Assembly (NCBI GenBank): GCA_963580285.1
Contig: CAUZLF010000255.1
Span: forward strand, 59,576 to 123,575
DNA from: Lucinisca nassula
Taxonomy: Eukaryota; Mollusca; Bivalvia; Lucinida; Lucinidae
Direction of reading: 5' to 3'
Length of the DNA stretch: 64,000 bases
The notes beneath the pieces are model-generated. The model saw only the letters and a list, made by a program, of their open reading frames with translations, made no database searches and had not been told where the DNA came from. The position numbers and the translations under genes are program-made. Of this stretch, positions 1 through 10,290 are shown piece by piece. Positions within the stretch are counted from its first letter, which is position 1. The number at the start of each line of letters is the position of its first letter.

Positions 1-117
1 CATCACCATGTCCTTCCATTAATCCTTCAGTAAAGACTGGCACTTCCTAAAACATTGAATCTGTTAGCTCAGGTGAGCGATACAGGGTCCATTTGTTTTA
101 TTTCTGTCTACACAAGC
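1..117 (+). repeat. 3' end of a Helentron-like (HINE) repeat, cut by the window edge
   Basis: The last ~60 bases resemble the 3' end of the large element ending near 47572: a motif reading aacttcctgaaac, then gctcaggtgagcgata, then a decayed hairpin where the 47.5-kb copy has AGGACCATTATGGTCCT. The GGTGAG motif is the 3' subterminal inverted repeat of the family described under 39344-47572. The 5' part lies outside the window. Confidence 0.6.
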
Positions 118-241
118 ATGAGTGAAACTGTTTTGAAAATAACACAAAACGTCCACGATTTCAACAAAAAATACATTTCACATTTTCTGAGTCCGGTAAG
201 GAGATAACTGCGGCTAATCCCTGCCTTCCTAAATTTAGCCT

Positions 242-341
242 CCTAAATTTAGCTGAGTGCCTCAGATGCTAAAGGTCCCAGGTTTGATCCCCAGCAGCGG
301 TGCCAAAATTTCGGCGTCAGAACACGTTCCATTTGTATAAT
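242..341 (+). repeat. tRNA-derived SINE, 5' part (interrupted by a DNA transposon)
   Basis: Decayed tRNA-like head with a B-box-like motif (GGTTTGATCCC) followed by an AAATTTCGGCGTC body. The intact relative at 10830-11135 has the same order. The SINE stops at 341 and resumes at 4290, so the transposon at 342-4289 landed inside it. Confidence 0.7.
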
Positions 342-993
342 AAAGGAGCAGTCTCTACAAGGCTATTTTCATGGCCACAACCGATTTCCTTTAAACTTTG
401 TAGCTTCAAATTGGTACATGTTGGCTGTCTAATGATGAATTTTTAGACTCTTTGGTCCACTGGTTTTTGCTGTATACACTATTAAAGTGGGTGGGGTAAT
501 GTCACCCCACCAAGGGTATACCAACAAAAATGCTATTATTTTTGTTCAAAGTGCATGACTGGAGGCGATGTTTGCCGTATGCTTACTACCCTTTTAGGCA
601 TAACAGCCGGTGATAACAGTCTTATAAATATCAAACAAGAGAAGAGTTTATACGCGCTTGTAAGTTGTACCCAAATATTAGTAATTTTTATTCCCCAACT
701 TTACGAAAAACCACAACACCTTTACAGTTTTCAACTTATTTCAAGGATCTTTCATAAATATAATGTTGATGTTATAGTCATTCTAGGTGTATGTCAGAAT
801 TATTGTTAGTTCATAAAACTTAAGAGTTACCCGCCCCTGAAATTGAATTTTACCCATTTTTTTAAATCCGAGTGCATTTATCCGTTTGTAGTACTCACAA
901 CTTCATTTGGAAGTGAATAAACAGATTCAATGCAAATATAATTAAATAGATGTGGACAAAGAAGTCATTTGATTTAATAGTGCATGCTAGCAA
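342..993. repeat. Left terminal inverted repeat of transposon copy 1
   Basis: About 650 bp, near-identical in reverse complement to 3637-4289, including the GGGTGGGGTAATGTCACCCC hairpin near 490-510. The open frame at 555-809 recurs in each TIR of both copies and has no coding hallmark. Confidence 0.9.
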
Positions 994-1004
994 GCACATG
1001 AGCA

Positions 1005-1310
1005 CAACATCCCACGGTACGAGCACCACTTCTTCACCAACAGTACCATCCAGTGATTGGGTTCAGTCTTTTTGGTCTAAACACATTGCAAAACGAGCAA
1101 ACAATTCTTACATAGTCGCCAATATATGGTATTTTACTATTGGATATTTTCTTGCTAAGCCTTCCACTTTGTAATTCTCCCATTAGCTGATTCGACAACC
1201 TATCTCACTTTGTACCTAGCCTTGAATCATTCGCCTCTTCAGTCGTATATTGCTTCTGAGGTTTGATTAGGAAGTGAAGCATATGAGAATTGATTTCATA
1301 ACCCTTTAGT
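1005..1310 (-). pseudogene. Antisense fragment of the element's own SWIM and transposase coding sequence
   Basis: Bases ~1005-1067 are the reverse complement of the SWIM region near 3233-3304 (containing the N-P-I-T-G-W-Y coding stretch). Bases ~1076-1310 are the reverse complement of the transposase 3' half near 1675-1905. On the minus strand the transposase piece is joined directly to the SWIM piece, without the 800-bp tandem array that separates them on the plus strand. The same arrangement is present in copy 2 (about 34020-34320), so it predates the divergence of the two copies. Confidence 0.8.
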
Positions 1311-1331
1311 ATTTCCCTAACATCCCTGAAT

Positions 1332-2075
1332 CATACATCAACGTTTGCAAATGTCCTATTTGGGGATTCAAATTCTGATGTTGAAATCGCAGTGGCTGAT
1401 GGAACATACACAAATATTGAGAAGAGTGGAAACTACTCATTTCAGAGAAGATCTTATTCCGTACGTAAAGGACAGCCTTTGCTGAGACCTATGATGCTTG
1501 TGGCCACTGATGGTTACATTTTGACTGTGATGGGACCGTATCTTGCAGATGGGAAAAACACAGATGCTAAGATTACCGAACACATGTTAAAGACTAATGC
1601 AGAAAATATTACTGACTGGTTTGAAAAAGATGATGTTCTCGTTGTAGACCGCGGCTTCAGGGATGCTATAGATATACTAAAGGATTTTGGAATCAATTCT
1701 CATATGCCTTACTTCCTAAACAAATCTCAAAAGCAACATACGACTGAAGAGGCGAATGAGTCAAGGCTAGTTACAAAGGTGAGATGGGTTGTCGAATCAG
1801 CTAATGGGAGAATTAAAAAGTGGAAAGCCCTTAGCAACACATTGCCCAATAGTAAAATACCATATGTTGGCGACTATGTAAGGATTTTTTGCTCATTGTG
1901 CAATGCATTTAGACTACCTTTGGTAACAAGCAAAGATTCAGGCAAAGTAATTGCTAGAAGAATGATGGCCCTAGCAATAGCTCCAAATAAGCTGCCGGAT
2001 AAGGTCGTAACAAGAATTCCGCCGAAGGCTATGTCGCGCATGTGGCGCGCAAAGTCATCGAACCATGATATGTAG
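1332..2075 (+). CDS. DDE transposase catalytic core (N-terminally truncated)
   Basis: The frame with an ATG at 1392 gives 227 residues, and similarity appears to extend slightly upstream from ~1332. Candidate catalytic residues are Asp3 in A-D-G-T-Y, Asp86 in V-V-D-R-G-F-R-D and Glu135 in W-V-V-E-S-A-N-G-R-I. This spacing and these motifs fit the DDE_Tnp_4 type. The DNA-binding N-terminus expected of a full transposase is absent: upstream sequence is antisense coding debris and then TIR. The frame is otherwise open to 2075 and runs into the first unit of the tandem array. It is either a decayed gene or an internal exon. In copy 2 the catalytic Glu codon is a stop. Confidence 0.8.
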   Translation, partial: HTSTFANVLFGDSNSDVEIAVADGTYTNIEKSGNYSFQRRSYSVRKGQPLLRPMMLVATDGYILTVMGPYLADGKNTDAKITEHMLKTNAENITDWFEKDDVLVVDRGFRDAIDILKDFGINSHMPYFLNKSQKQHTTEEANESRLVTKVRWVVESANGRIKKWKALSNTLPNSKIPYVGDYVRIFCSLCNAFRLPLVTSKDSGKVIARRMMALAIAPNKLPDKVVTRIPPKAMSRMWRAKSSNHDM

Positions 2076-2872
2076 GTCAAGGTCAAACATAGATGCTTGC
2101 TCAAAAGATCCCATTCTCAAATGCAAGCTTGTATTAAGTATCATTAATGAAGCTCTAATAATTCTTGAGAAATTAACTTAACCATTAGGGTGAACGCTAG
2201 GGTGGTCACAATATTTTACAAAGTCAGTGAACCATCAAATTTAGGTCAAGGTCAAATATGGATGCTTGCATTTAAGTTGTCATCCCCAGATTCAAGTTTG
2301 CACCAAATATCATTAATGTAGCTCTTATAAATCTTCAGAAATAAACTTGACCATTAGGGTGAACGCTAGGGTGGTCGCAATATTTTACAAAGTCAGTGAA
2401 CCATGATATATAGGTCAAGGTTAAATATGGGTGCTTGCATTTAAGCTACCATCCCCAGATACAAGTTTGTGCCAAGTATCATTAATAAAGCTCTTATAGT
2501 TCTTGAGAAATAAACTTGACCATTAGGGTGAAAGCTAGGGTGGTCGCAATATTTTACAAAGTCAGTGAACCATGAAATGTAGGTCAAGGTCAAATATGGA
2601 TGCTTGCATTCAAGTTGCCATCCACAGATACAAGTTTGTACCACATATCATTAATGAAGCTTTTATAGTTCTTGAGAAATAAACTTGACCATTAGGGTGA
2701 ACGCTAGGGTGGTCGCAATATTTTACAAAGTCAGTGAACCATGAAATGTAGGTCAAGGTCAAATATGGATGCTTGCATGTAAGTTGTCATCCCCAGATAC
2801 AAGTTTGTACCAAGTATCATTAATGAAGCTCTTATAGTTCTTGAGAAATAAACTTGACCATTAGGTCGTCGC
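2072..2872 (+). repeat. ~170-bp tandem array inside the transposon (about 5 units)
   Basis: Units start near 2072, 2243, 2411, 2581 and 2751, each containing aggtcaaggtcaaatatgg, cattaatgaagctcttata and a cgctagggtggtcgcaat segment. The array ends at a GACGGAC-type microsatellite near 2890. Copy 2 has about four units. It separates the transposase core from the SWIM frame and is probably an acquired satellite or an intron. Confidence 0.9.
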
Positions 2873-2885
2873 AAATGTTGAAGCC

Positions 2886-3449
2886 TTGACGAACGGACGA
2901 ACGAACGGACGGAAAACCGGGCGCCAATATCGCGCCATGCTAATAGCAGGCGCGACAAAAAATGGCTGGGATAAAAAACGGGTTATCTGGATAACGATCG
3001 ATGATGAGAAACTTGAGAATTTCCCAGAGATGACTGAGGATGAACTCAGGGATTTGAAACTGGGTATTTACCAGCCGAAACAAGCCAAATCCTACACAGA
3101 TGAACATTTTGACGACAATGGATCAAATGAGATAATGGCACACCAAGAAGAAGATGGTGCTCTCAAAGCTCAGATACGTTCTTGCCACACGTCTAATAAA
3201 ACATATTACATGTGGGTTGAATATACACATGGACTGAACCCAATCACTGGGTGGTATTGTGGGTGCAGAAGTGGAGCTCGTACCGTGGGATGTTGCGCAC
3301 ATGTGACTTCTGTTCTCTGGTATTTGGGATATTACCGGAACATAACAGAAAATAGTGAAGCAAAACCAAGCTGGGAACATATTGATTTTGTTTATGATGC
3401 TGCTGTTGACACATGGAGTACATCTAGCGATTCAGAGAAAGATCAGTAA
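2886..3449 (+). CDS. SWIM-type zinc-finger protein fragment of the transposon
   Basis: 187-codon frame. The real similarity probably begins after ~2945, because the first residues are translated GACGGACG microsatellite. Toward the C-terminus lies W-Y-C-G-C-R-S-G, nine residues later C-A-H-V, which fits the SWIM pattern C-x-C-x(n)-C-x-H. The ending is acidic and Ser-rich. I recall cnidarian and mollusc proteins in which a DDE_Tnp_4 domain is followed by such a SWIM segment, so this is probably the C-terminal part of the transposase rather than an independent gene. The first Met is not trustworthy. Copy 2 carries a stop inside the corresponding frame. Confidence 0.7.
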   Translation: MTNGRTNGRKTGRQYRAMLIAGATKNGWDKKRVIWITIDDEKLENFPEMTEDELRDLKLGIYQPKQAKSYTDEHFDDNGSNEIMAHQEEDGALKAQIRSCHTSNKTYYMWVEYTHGLNPITGWYCGCRSGARTVGCCAHVTSVLWYLGYYRNITENSEAKPSWEHIDFVYDAAVDTWSTSSDSEKDQ

Positions 3450-3636
3450 ATTAAAAATTCTTAAACATGTCGTGAGACCATACAGGTTTATATTTAAGCA
3501 CAGTATCAGTCTAAAATGAGGTTCCACAACATGAGCAAAGCCTGCTTTTGTGGTCAAAAATGTTTGACAGTTGACAAATGTTCCATTTGCACCTGGAAAT
3601 TAAGAGTTCATATATAACCGAAAAAAAAAAGGAAAT

Positions 3637-4289
3637 ACTAGCATGCACTATTAAATCAAATGACTTCTTTGTCCACATCTATTTAATAATATTTGCATGG
3701 AATCGGTTTATTCACTTTCAAATGAAGTTGTGAGTACTACAAACGGATAAATGCACTCCGATTTAAAAAAAAAATGGGTAAAATCCAATTTCAGGGGCAG
3801 GTAACTCTTAAGTTTTATGAACTAACAATAATTCTGACATATACCTAGAATGACTATTACATCAACATTATATTTATGAAAGATCTTTGAAATAAGTTGA
3901 AAACTGTTAAGGTGTTGTGGTTTTTCGTAAAGTTGGGGAATAAAAATTACTAATATTTGGGTACAACTTACAAGCGTGTATAAACTCTTCTCTTGTTTGA
4001 TATTTATAAGACTGTTATCACCGGCTGTTATGCCTAAAAGGGTAGTAAGCATACGGCAAACATCGCCTCCAGTCATGCACTTTGAACAAAAATAATAACA
4101 TTTTTGTTGGTATACCCTTGGTGGGGTGACATTACCCCACCCACTTTAATAGTGTATATAGCAAAAACCAGTGGACCAAAGAGTCTAAAAATTCACCATA
4201 AGACAGCCAACATGTACCAATTTGAAGCTATAAAGTTTAAAGGAAATCGGTTGTGGCCATGAAAATAGCCTTATAGAGACTGCTCCTTT
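3637..4289. repeat. Right terminal inverted repeat of transposon copy 1
   Basis: Reverse complement of 342-993, ending GACTGCTCCTTT. Bases 3450-3636 between the SWIM stop and the TIR hold a short non-coding spacer with an A-tract. Confidence 0.9.
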
Positions 4290-4510
4290 GCAGGTATGAA
4301 TATCATAACGGTGCATCGTCCTTCGAATCTGAACGTTAACTGGAGACCTCTGTGCAGGGAGAACCATCCCCTGTGCAGGTTAAAGAACCCTACCGTAATT
4401 ACATGGTGACTGTGTACTCTTTCAGCTCTCAAAACTGGAGTATATGCAGTATACAACGTCTGTGTCCCCTCTTGGGGTTTAGTTGAAAATGGAAGAAAAA
4501 TAGCAATAAT
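4290..4510 (+). repeat. tRNA-derived SINE, 3' part (resumes after the transposon)
   Basis: Continues the SINE begun at 242, with GCATCGTCCTTCGAATCTGAACGTTAACTGGAG matching in order the segment near 10965-10998 of the relative at 10830-11135. From 4510 to about 5048 I see nothing recognisable. Confidence 0.7.
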
Positions 4511-5048
4511 GCTCATTTGTCACTACTGCGAACGGTATAAAAATTAAACAGCACCGGTCGTACCGGTCGTTAGTTCATCGATAGAGCAGCCCGGAATCAG
4601 CAGAAAAACCAAGCTTCGCGTCGACTGTTTTCTTGATCTTTTACATAAAGTGATGTAAAAGTAATAAAATCTAAATTTAGAGCTGCAAATACATCATTTT
4701 GGATTCAAATTGGTCAAGAGAGGTTCATTTGAATGAAAGACATCAGTTGAAAGCGAAAAAAGTTTCCTCCGTAACACTAGTTCGCTTGTGATTGATGAAA
4801 ACCTGAAAATTTTTGTCACACGTTTATGCCGAATTTTGCTTTGCTGAGTTAATCCATGCGAGAAAAACATGTTTCCTGCAAGTGACAGACAGAGGCGGAT
4901 TATTGTTGCAAAGTGGACATATTTAACTTGTATAATTCGTAATAAGCAGGTGAAAAACTTCATTTGCGAAAAAGATACACTGGGTAAAATGAGGTAACCC
5001 CCCGAAAAACGGTGCCGAAGTTTCCCCCCTTGTCTCTTATATAGTACC

Positions 5049-5094
5049 AAAAAAAAAAAAAAAAAAAAAAAATTTTTTTTTTTTTTTTTTTTTT
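5049..5094. repeat. Poly-A run followed directly by poly-T run
   Basis: About 22 A then about 26 T form a perfect A/T palindrome just upstream of the LINE. It could be a homopolymer artefact of assembly or a real cruciform-prone junction. Confidence 0.85.
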
Positions 5095-5178
5095 TTCATT
5101 TTTTTTTCATGATTCAAGCCCCTATGTTCAGACCCAAGGCCAGGTCCCTATGTTCCTGAAACAGTACAAGGTCAGAGA

Positions 5179-6039
5179 GTGAGGGAGGCCCGAGAACCAT
5201 CTCAGGATTCTAAATACCAGCAACCCGCAGCAGCACACCAACCAAGGCAAGTCCCTTCCGGTGAATGCGAAGAGCTCCTGTATGGTATTCAGCAGCAGGT
5301 GAGCCGGTATATACTGAATAAAGTGACACAACAGTTCCATGAGCTGGAAAGGATGGACCTTCTTCACCCCGCATACATACCAACAGGAAATACAACTAGA
5401 TTAGTACATCCCGGATATAAACCAGATATACTAAACAACTACATTCAAAGTTCCATAAATCCTCCAACATACAGCGCGAATCCAACACAGGAGTCGCAAG
5501 CTGGTATGAGACAACCAGAAAGACTGATCGTTGATAGCCCTGACCAAATGCCAAGTACTTATCCCCACACAGGCCAATTGTACTCACTTGGAGTAGACCA
5601 TAATGGTTATCCTATTCCAATCACCTCATCATTGATCGAGGAGGGACTCACACAGTCAATTTTAATACCTCAGGGATCCAAAACAAGTAATGAGGTTGAG
5701 AGAAAAGCCACATCTTGGAAGACCATGCAAACCCCGAACAATAGACATCAGAATCAAGCAAGGCCACCAGGAACAAGAGTAAATGATAGGGAGCCGAGGC
5801 AAGGCCTAAGGGACCCACGGGAGTATCAGAACACTAGCCGAGATGGGATAAAGACAGGGAACCAGTCCAGACGTGTCAGTCTGCCCGAAAGTTTGAATGA
5901 ATTACGTAATATGACAGGGACAGCGGAAACCAGGGTGAAGGGACAACCATTGTTCTATGGCCTGTCCGGAAATACAGTAACAGACAACTCTACACAGTCT
6001 TTTTTATGGGGAGAGAGGCCTCATCGAAACAAGCGATAG
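5179..6039 (+). CDS. LINE ORF1 protein, no recognisable domain
   Basis: 286 codons, rich in Gln, Arg, Pro, Ser and Asn, with no CCHC knuckles, RRM or membrane segment that I can see. The last ~130 residues are basic and probably disordered, which would suit nucleic-acid binding by an ORF1 protein; that role is inferred only from its position. It overlaps ORF2 by 34 bases in another frame, an arrangement common in LINEs. The upstream start is uncertain because the frame is open just before the first ATG. Confidence 0.65.
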   Translation: MREAREPSQDSKYQQPAAAHQPRQVPSGECEELLYGIQQQVSRYILNKVTQQFHELERMDLLHPAYIPTGNTTRLVHPGYKPDILNNYIQSSINPPTYSANPTQESQAGMRQPERLIVDSPDQMPSTYPHTGQLYSLGVDHNGYPIPITSSLIEEGLTQSILIPQGSKTSNEVERKATSWKTMQTPNNRHQNQARPPGTRVNDREPRQGLRDPREYQNTSRDGIKTGNQSRRVSLPESLNELRNMTGTAETRVKGQPLFYGLSGNTVTDNSTQSFLWGERPHRNKR

Positions 6040-9000
6040 CTAAATCAATGCCAGGAGAGCTGGAATCCACAGATTCAGTAGTCCCAGTGCTCAACAATCT
6101 CAAAACTGATGACGATCGGTCTATTAAATCTGCTAAAGAAGTGAAAATTATTACATATAACTGCAAGAATATAGAAACAGCATTGTACACCCTAGAAACC
6201 TTATCCAAAACTGTAGATATCTTCTTACTGCAAGAGCATTGGCTGTTTGATTGCCAGCTGCATAAACTTGAAACATCCTGTGAAACTCTTAGTGGTTGTG
6301 GGAAGGCGGTTGATACCGGTAATCCAATACTGCCTGTGCAAATGCCAAGAGGTTATGGTGGTACGGCGATCCTCTGGAAGAAGGAAATTGATCACCTGGT
6401 CACAAAACTGCCTGATGGAAGCAACCGTATGCAGTGCATGGAAATTTCTACCTCACATAAGCCACTCCTATTGGTTTCAGTATACATGCCTTGTAAAGGA
6501 TTGAAAGGAAATATAGAAGAGTATGTGGATTGTCTGGCGCAACTGACAGAGATACACCTAAAATATACGAACACACATACGCTGATCATTGGGGGTGATT
6601 TTAATGAAGAGTTAGATGCAACGAACAATTCAGAAAGGAGGAAAAGCCTTGTCAAGTTTATCCAGGATTCTGGGCTGACAAAGAGGAAGACAGGGAAGAC
6701 TTATGTCAATCCTAGTGGGGTGGAGGTCAGTGCGTTGGATTATTTTCTTTACCCGGCGTCCATCGAGGAAAAGATTATTGATGTCTGCAGGCTGGAGGGA
6801 GTGAATACCAACGTCTCCGACCACTTACCGGTATGCTGTACCATAAAGGCTGAATTGTGTCAAGCCCAACAAAAATCACAGAAAATTCAAAGAACAACAA
6901 AGGTAAAATGGCGGAAAATTGATAAAGATGAATATAAACAGAAGGTGACAGGGTTACTCTCGAAGGTTACGGGCGAAGTAGGGTCTTTTGCAGCTCTAGA
7001 CAACAAGATCCAAAAGTTAAACGAGATACTGGTAAATACAGTTGCCTCTATGCTACCGAAACGGGACAAACCTCCAAGGAAACCCAAGTTGAAGATATGG
7101 AGTTTAGAAATCAAGCAAGCCATCAGAGAGAAGAAGAAAGCCTTTTGGCTTTGGAAGAATGGGGACCGACCGGATGATGTGGCAGATAGATTACTCATTA
7201 ACAAGAAAGTAACGACCCAGAACCTCAGAATGTTATGTAGGCTGGAGAGTGCAAAACAAAGGGAAGTTAAACGTCAGCAGATCTTAGACGCCAGGCAGGA
7301 AGATAGTGGCCTATTTCACCGACTCATCAACCAACAGCGCGTAGGACAGAGACACTGTGTCAATGAGTTGCATGTAGAGGGGAAGACCTTCCACACAGAG
7401 GAGGGGATACTAGATGGCTTCCGTGAACACTTCAAGTCTCTGGCAACCCTGAGCGATGTACCAGATTTTGACAAACCCTACGGAGATTTGGTCCAAAATG
7501 AACTTATCGAGATCATCGAAATGTGTCGTAAAGTCCCCAATGGCCAGCTTCGAAGATATGTTACCCGTGAACAAGTTGAAAAAGCAATAGCATCACTGAA
7601 TAGGGGAAAAGCAGCAGATTACTATGGAGTTACGGCAGAGCACTTCCTGTTTGGGGGAGAAGAACTCCTGAGTGTGACTACAGAAATAGTTAACAACCTT
7701 TACAGATATGAAGACTGGAATACTGACACCAGTTTATAAGAAAAAGGGATCATCAACCGAAGCAAAGAACTATAGGGGGATCACAATTCTTCCAACTTTA
7801 ACAAAAATCCTTGAATCTGTCCTGAAGGAGACCATAAAACCAGCCGTTGAAAGCACCCAAAACAGATTACAAAGGGGGTTTACCCAGGGTTCATCCCCGA
7901 TGAACTGCTCACTCATATTGGAGGAGGTCATACGGGAGGGCAAAGACCAAAAACAGCCATTGTATGTAGCCTTCCTAGACGTCAAAGCTGCATTTGACAT
8001 GGTATCACACTCTAGCTTATTAAGAAAGCTATTCCATCTAGGCGTTGGGGGTACAGAGTGGTCATTAATCAACTCCCTACACTCCGGAGCACAGTCAGTG
8101 GTGAAATGGGCAGGGGCCACTTCAGATAGCTTCGAGGTACAGCAAGGCGTTAGACAAGGTGGAATCCTCAGCACCGACCTGTATAAACTATATGGTAATA
8201 GACAGCTTGACAGACTAACAGATTTGGGAATTGGATCCCATCTGGGAGAGATTTGTTGTGTGGCACCAACAGCGGCCGACGATATGGCACTCGCTGCGTC
8301 AACTCTCATTACCCTACAGAGACTGGTGAACACTTCTGTCGACTATAGTCTAATGGAAAACTACCTACTACAACCCGTGAAAAGTGTCATTCTTGCCATT
8401 ATGAATGGAAACAAGACAACAGGAGGTACAAATCCAGACATCAATGTCTACATGAATGGAGAACGTATGTCAGTAGTCAATGAAGTGCTCCACATGGGCG
8501 TCATGCGGTCGGCTGATAGTCAGGAATCCACTGTCAGAAACAACATGGACAAGGCCAGGCGTACAATATATTGTCTTATGGGAGCTGGCCTACATGGTGA
8601 GAACGGCCTAGATCCAGACACGTCTATACACATCCTGCAGACCTACGTTCTACCTATTCTAGTCTATGGTCTAGAGGTGGTGCTACCTAGGAGAGTGCTA
8701 ATGGAGCATATTGATAGACTCCACAAGAAGTTTCTCAAACAGATACTATCACTTCCAAATACAACAGCTGACCCAGCAATATACATTCTGTCTGGCACTA
8801 TACCAAGTGAGGGAGTCATACACAAAAGAGCCTTGACTCTGTTTGGAGGAATTTGTCGTCTACCCGAAGGCTCAGTAGAGAAGCAACTAGCTCGAAGACA
8901 GCTATCCATCAAAGGGGACGGGTCCCACAGTTGGTTTATTACCGTCAAGGATATTCTCCTCAAATACGACCTGCCACAACCATGGGAACTACTAGATACT

Positions 9001-9566
9001 CCGCCTACCAAGTACGCATGGAAACGCCAGGTTAGGAGGCTAGTGGACGACTACTGGATAAAGACTATCAAGGCCCGAGCAGCACTATACCCTAGCCTTA
9101 GTTATCTACAGGCTAACAGTTTCACACCAGGAGTTCGACATCCCGTCATACGAGGAGCCCAAGGGTGAAAGATGTCCCACGTATCCATACCAAATCCAAA
9201 ATCGTGACTGGTTCATATGTATTACAAGTAAACAGAGCATCCTTCAACCAGAATCAACTTAGTTCCACTTGTATGCTATGCAAAGAGGATGAAGAAACAA
9301 CCGAACACTTCCTGCTCAAATGCCCAGAACTCGAGGTAGTCAGACAGCCAATAATTGAAGACATAGTGCAGGTCTCCCAGAGTCTTGATATGGCATTGGA
9401 CAGAGATAACAGCAATGAACTGTTACAGTTGGTGCTAGACAGCACAGCAATCCTACCAGACAAATATGCCGACTTACATGCACTAGAGTACAATCGGCTT
9501 GAGAGACAAACACGGTGTGCCATGCCCTGCACATTGAAAGATATAAGAAACTCCCCCAGACGGTAA
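6006..9566 (+). pseudogene. LINE ORF2: endonuclease-reverse transcriptase, broken by two frameshifts
   Basis: Segments 6006-7739, 7708-9168 and 9165-9566 lie in different frames but read in order as one protein of about 1180 residues. The endonuclease domain shows I-T-Y-N-C-K-N, L-L-Q-E-H-W, G-G-D-F-N-E-E and V-S-D-H-L-P-V. The reverse transcriptase shows K-N-Y-R-G-I-T-I-L-P, motif A F-L-D-V-K-A-A-F-D, motif B G-V-R-Q-G-G-I-L-S and motif C A-A-D-D-M-A-L-A. Motif C has Ala-Ala where Phe/Tyr-Ala is usual, but both Asp are kept. A C-terminal C-M-L-C...E-H-F-L-L-K-C-P motif is the zinc-binding tail seen in several LINE clades. The frame breaks near 7710 and 9165 indicate a dead copy. Confidence 0.9.
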
Positions 9567-10020
9567 CAAAACGTAAGAGACCAGGCAAGAAATTAGGCCG
9601 CAGCACAGCCAGCGGGAAATTGTAAATATACGAAATATTTTCTTTTAAAAAGTGTAAATAGATGATAGTGTGATTCCTGTAAGCCCCTCTAAAGTTCAAC
9701 CGAAGTTACTTCGAGAGAAGGTGTGCCTTCACTGGCAGAAAATATCAAGAAACAGAAACAGAACAGAATGGCGACAAACGACCAAAGAGGTTTTTTGTCC
9801 ACCACCAGTAAGTCCCGGCAAATAGTATTATGAGTGATGACGTAGTGATTGGATGTGTCTATAAGAAGAAAGAAATAGAAAGAAAGAAAACATTTATCTT
9901 TCTAGCACTTGGAGTGTATGTAATGTACACCTGCGGTAATGGTCAAATGTGACGACGCAGTATCAGTAGAAAGAAAGAAAAAAAGAAAAAAAACACTTCC
10001 TAGATAATGTGAGCGTCAGC
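9567..10020 (+). repeat. LINE 3' region and adjoining A-rich repeat
   Basis: Non-coding. An AAGAAAGAAATAGAAAG tail at about 9866-9891 probably ends the LINE. It is followed by a ggagtgtatgtaatgtacacctgc segment also found in the tail of the SINE at 10830-11135, then a second GAAAGAAAG run near 9970-9995. Confidence 0.5.
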
Positions 10021-10024
10021 CAAG

Positions 10025-10135
10025 GGAGCACCTAGTACCATTTTTTATGCCTTTGGTATGGCCCGGCTTGGGATCGACCTGCAACCTCCTGATCCCGAAG
10101 CAGATGCTCTACCACTGAGCTGTTGTGGCCATTTC
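10025..10135 (-). repeat. tRNA-derived SINE head, minus strand
   Basis: On the minus strand the sequence reads AGCTCAGTGGTAGAGCATCT (A box), then GGTCGATCCC (B box). There is no credible acceptor stem at both ends, so I read it as a SINE head or tRNA relic rather than a working tRNA gene. Confidence 0.6.
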
Positions 10136-10139
10136 ATAT

Positions 10140-10290
10140 TTCTTCTATTAAAACACAGATTGTGGTAATTCAGTAGAACCGCCTTGGCAAGGCAGTTCTA
10201 ACGAGTGCTCAAATAAGTCTGTGTTTTTGAGCAGAAATAAGAGAGATAATGTTTTCCCCTTGTAAACTCCCAGTTTTGCTATATAAAAGT
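10140..10290. repeat. Copy of the palindromic GAACCGCC MITE
   Basis: Contains TAGAACCGCCTTGGCAAGGC and the adjoining AGTTCTAACGAG arm, followed by the cccttgtaaactcccag tail seen in the better copies at 14347-14449 and 38417-38525. From 10290 to 10830 I see only AT-rich sequence and a GGGGTGGGGGTGGGGG tract. Confidence 0.6.

Larger units (their letters stand above)
342..4289 (+). mobile_element. DDE transposon with ~650-bp terminal inverted repeats (copy 1)
   Basis: The element begins AAAGGAGCAGTC and ends GACTGCTCCTTT, with inverted repeats of about 650 bp (342-993 and 3637-4289). From left to right it holds the left TIR, an antisense coding fragment (1005-1310), a transposase core (1332-2075), a ~170-bp tandem array (2072-2872), a SWIM zinc-finger frame (2886-3449) and the right TIR. 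It interrupts a SINE, and comparison with the SINE at 10830-11135 shows the empty site without an obvious target duplication. The transposase resembles the DDE_Tnp_4 group (PIF/Harbinger or ISL2EU-like); that assignment is from memory of the family. A second copy lies at 33355-37153. The frames inside the TIRs recur in all four TIR copies and look non-coding. Confidence 0.9.
5179..9895 (+). mobile_element. APE-type non-LTR retrotransposon (LINE), nearly full length but frameshifted
   Basis: Two overlapping frames in LINE order: ORF1 5179-6039 and ORF2 from 6006. ORF2 has an AP-endonuclease-like domain, a reverse transcriptase and a C-terminal Cys/His motif. An AT-rich 3' region ends in an A-rich (GAAA)n-type tail near 9866-9891. 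Two frameshifts (~7710 and ~9165) make it inactive as read. I cannot assign a clade without a tree. Confidence 0.9.

Noticed and set aside
555..809. 84-codon frame recurring at 3822-4076, 33568-33822 and (partly) 36737-36940
   Set aside because: It is part of the transposon TIR, present once per arm; identity comes from the TIR, not from coding constraint.
5179..6039. Host protein-coding gene
   Set aside because: Its 34-base overlap with an endonuclease-RT frame and its position mark it as LINE ORF1.
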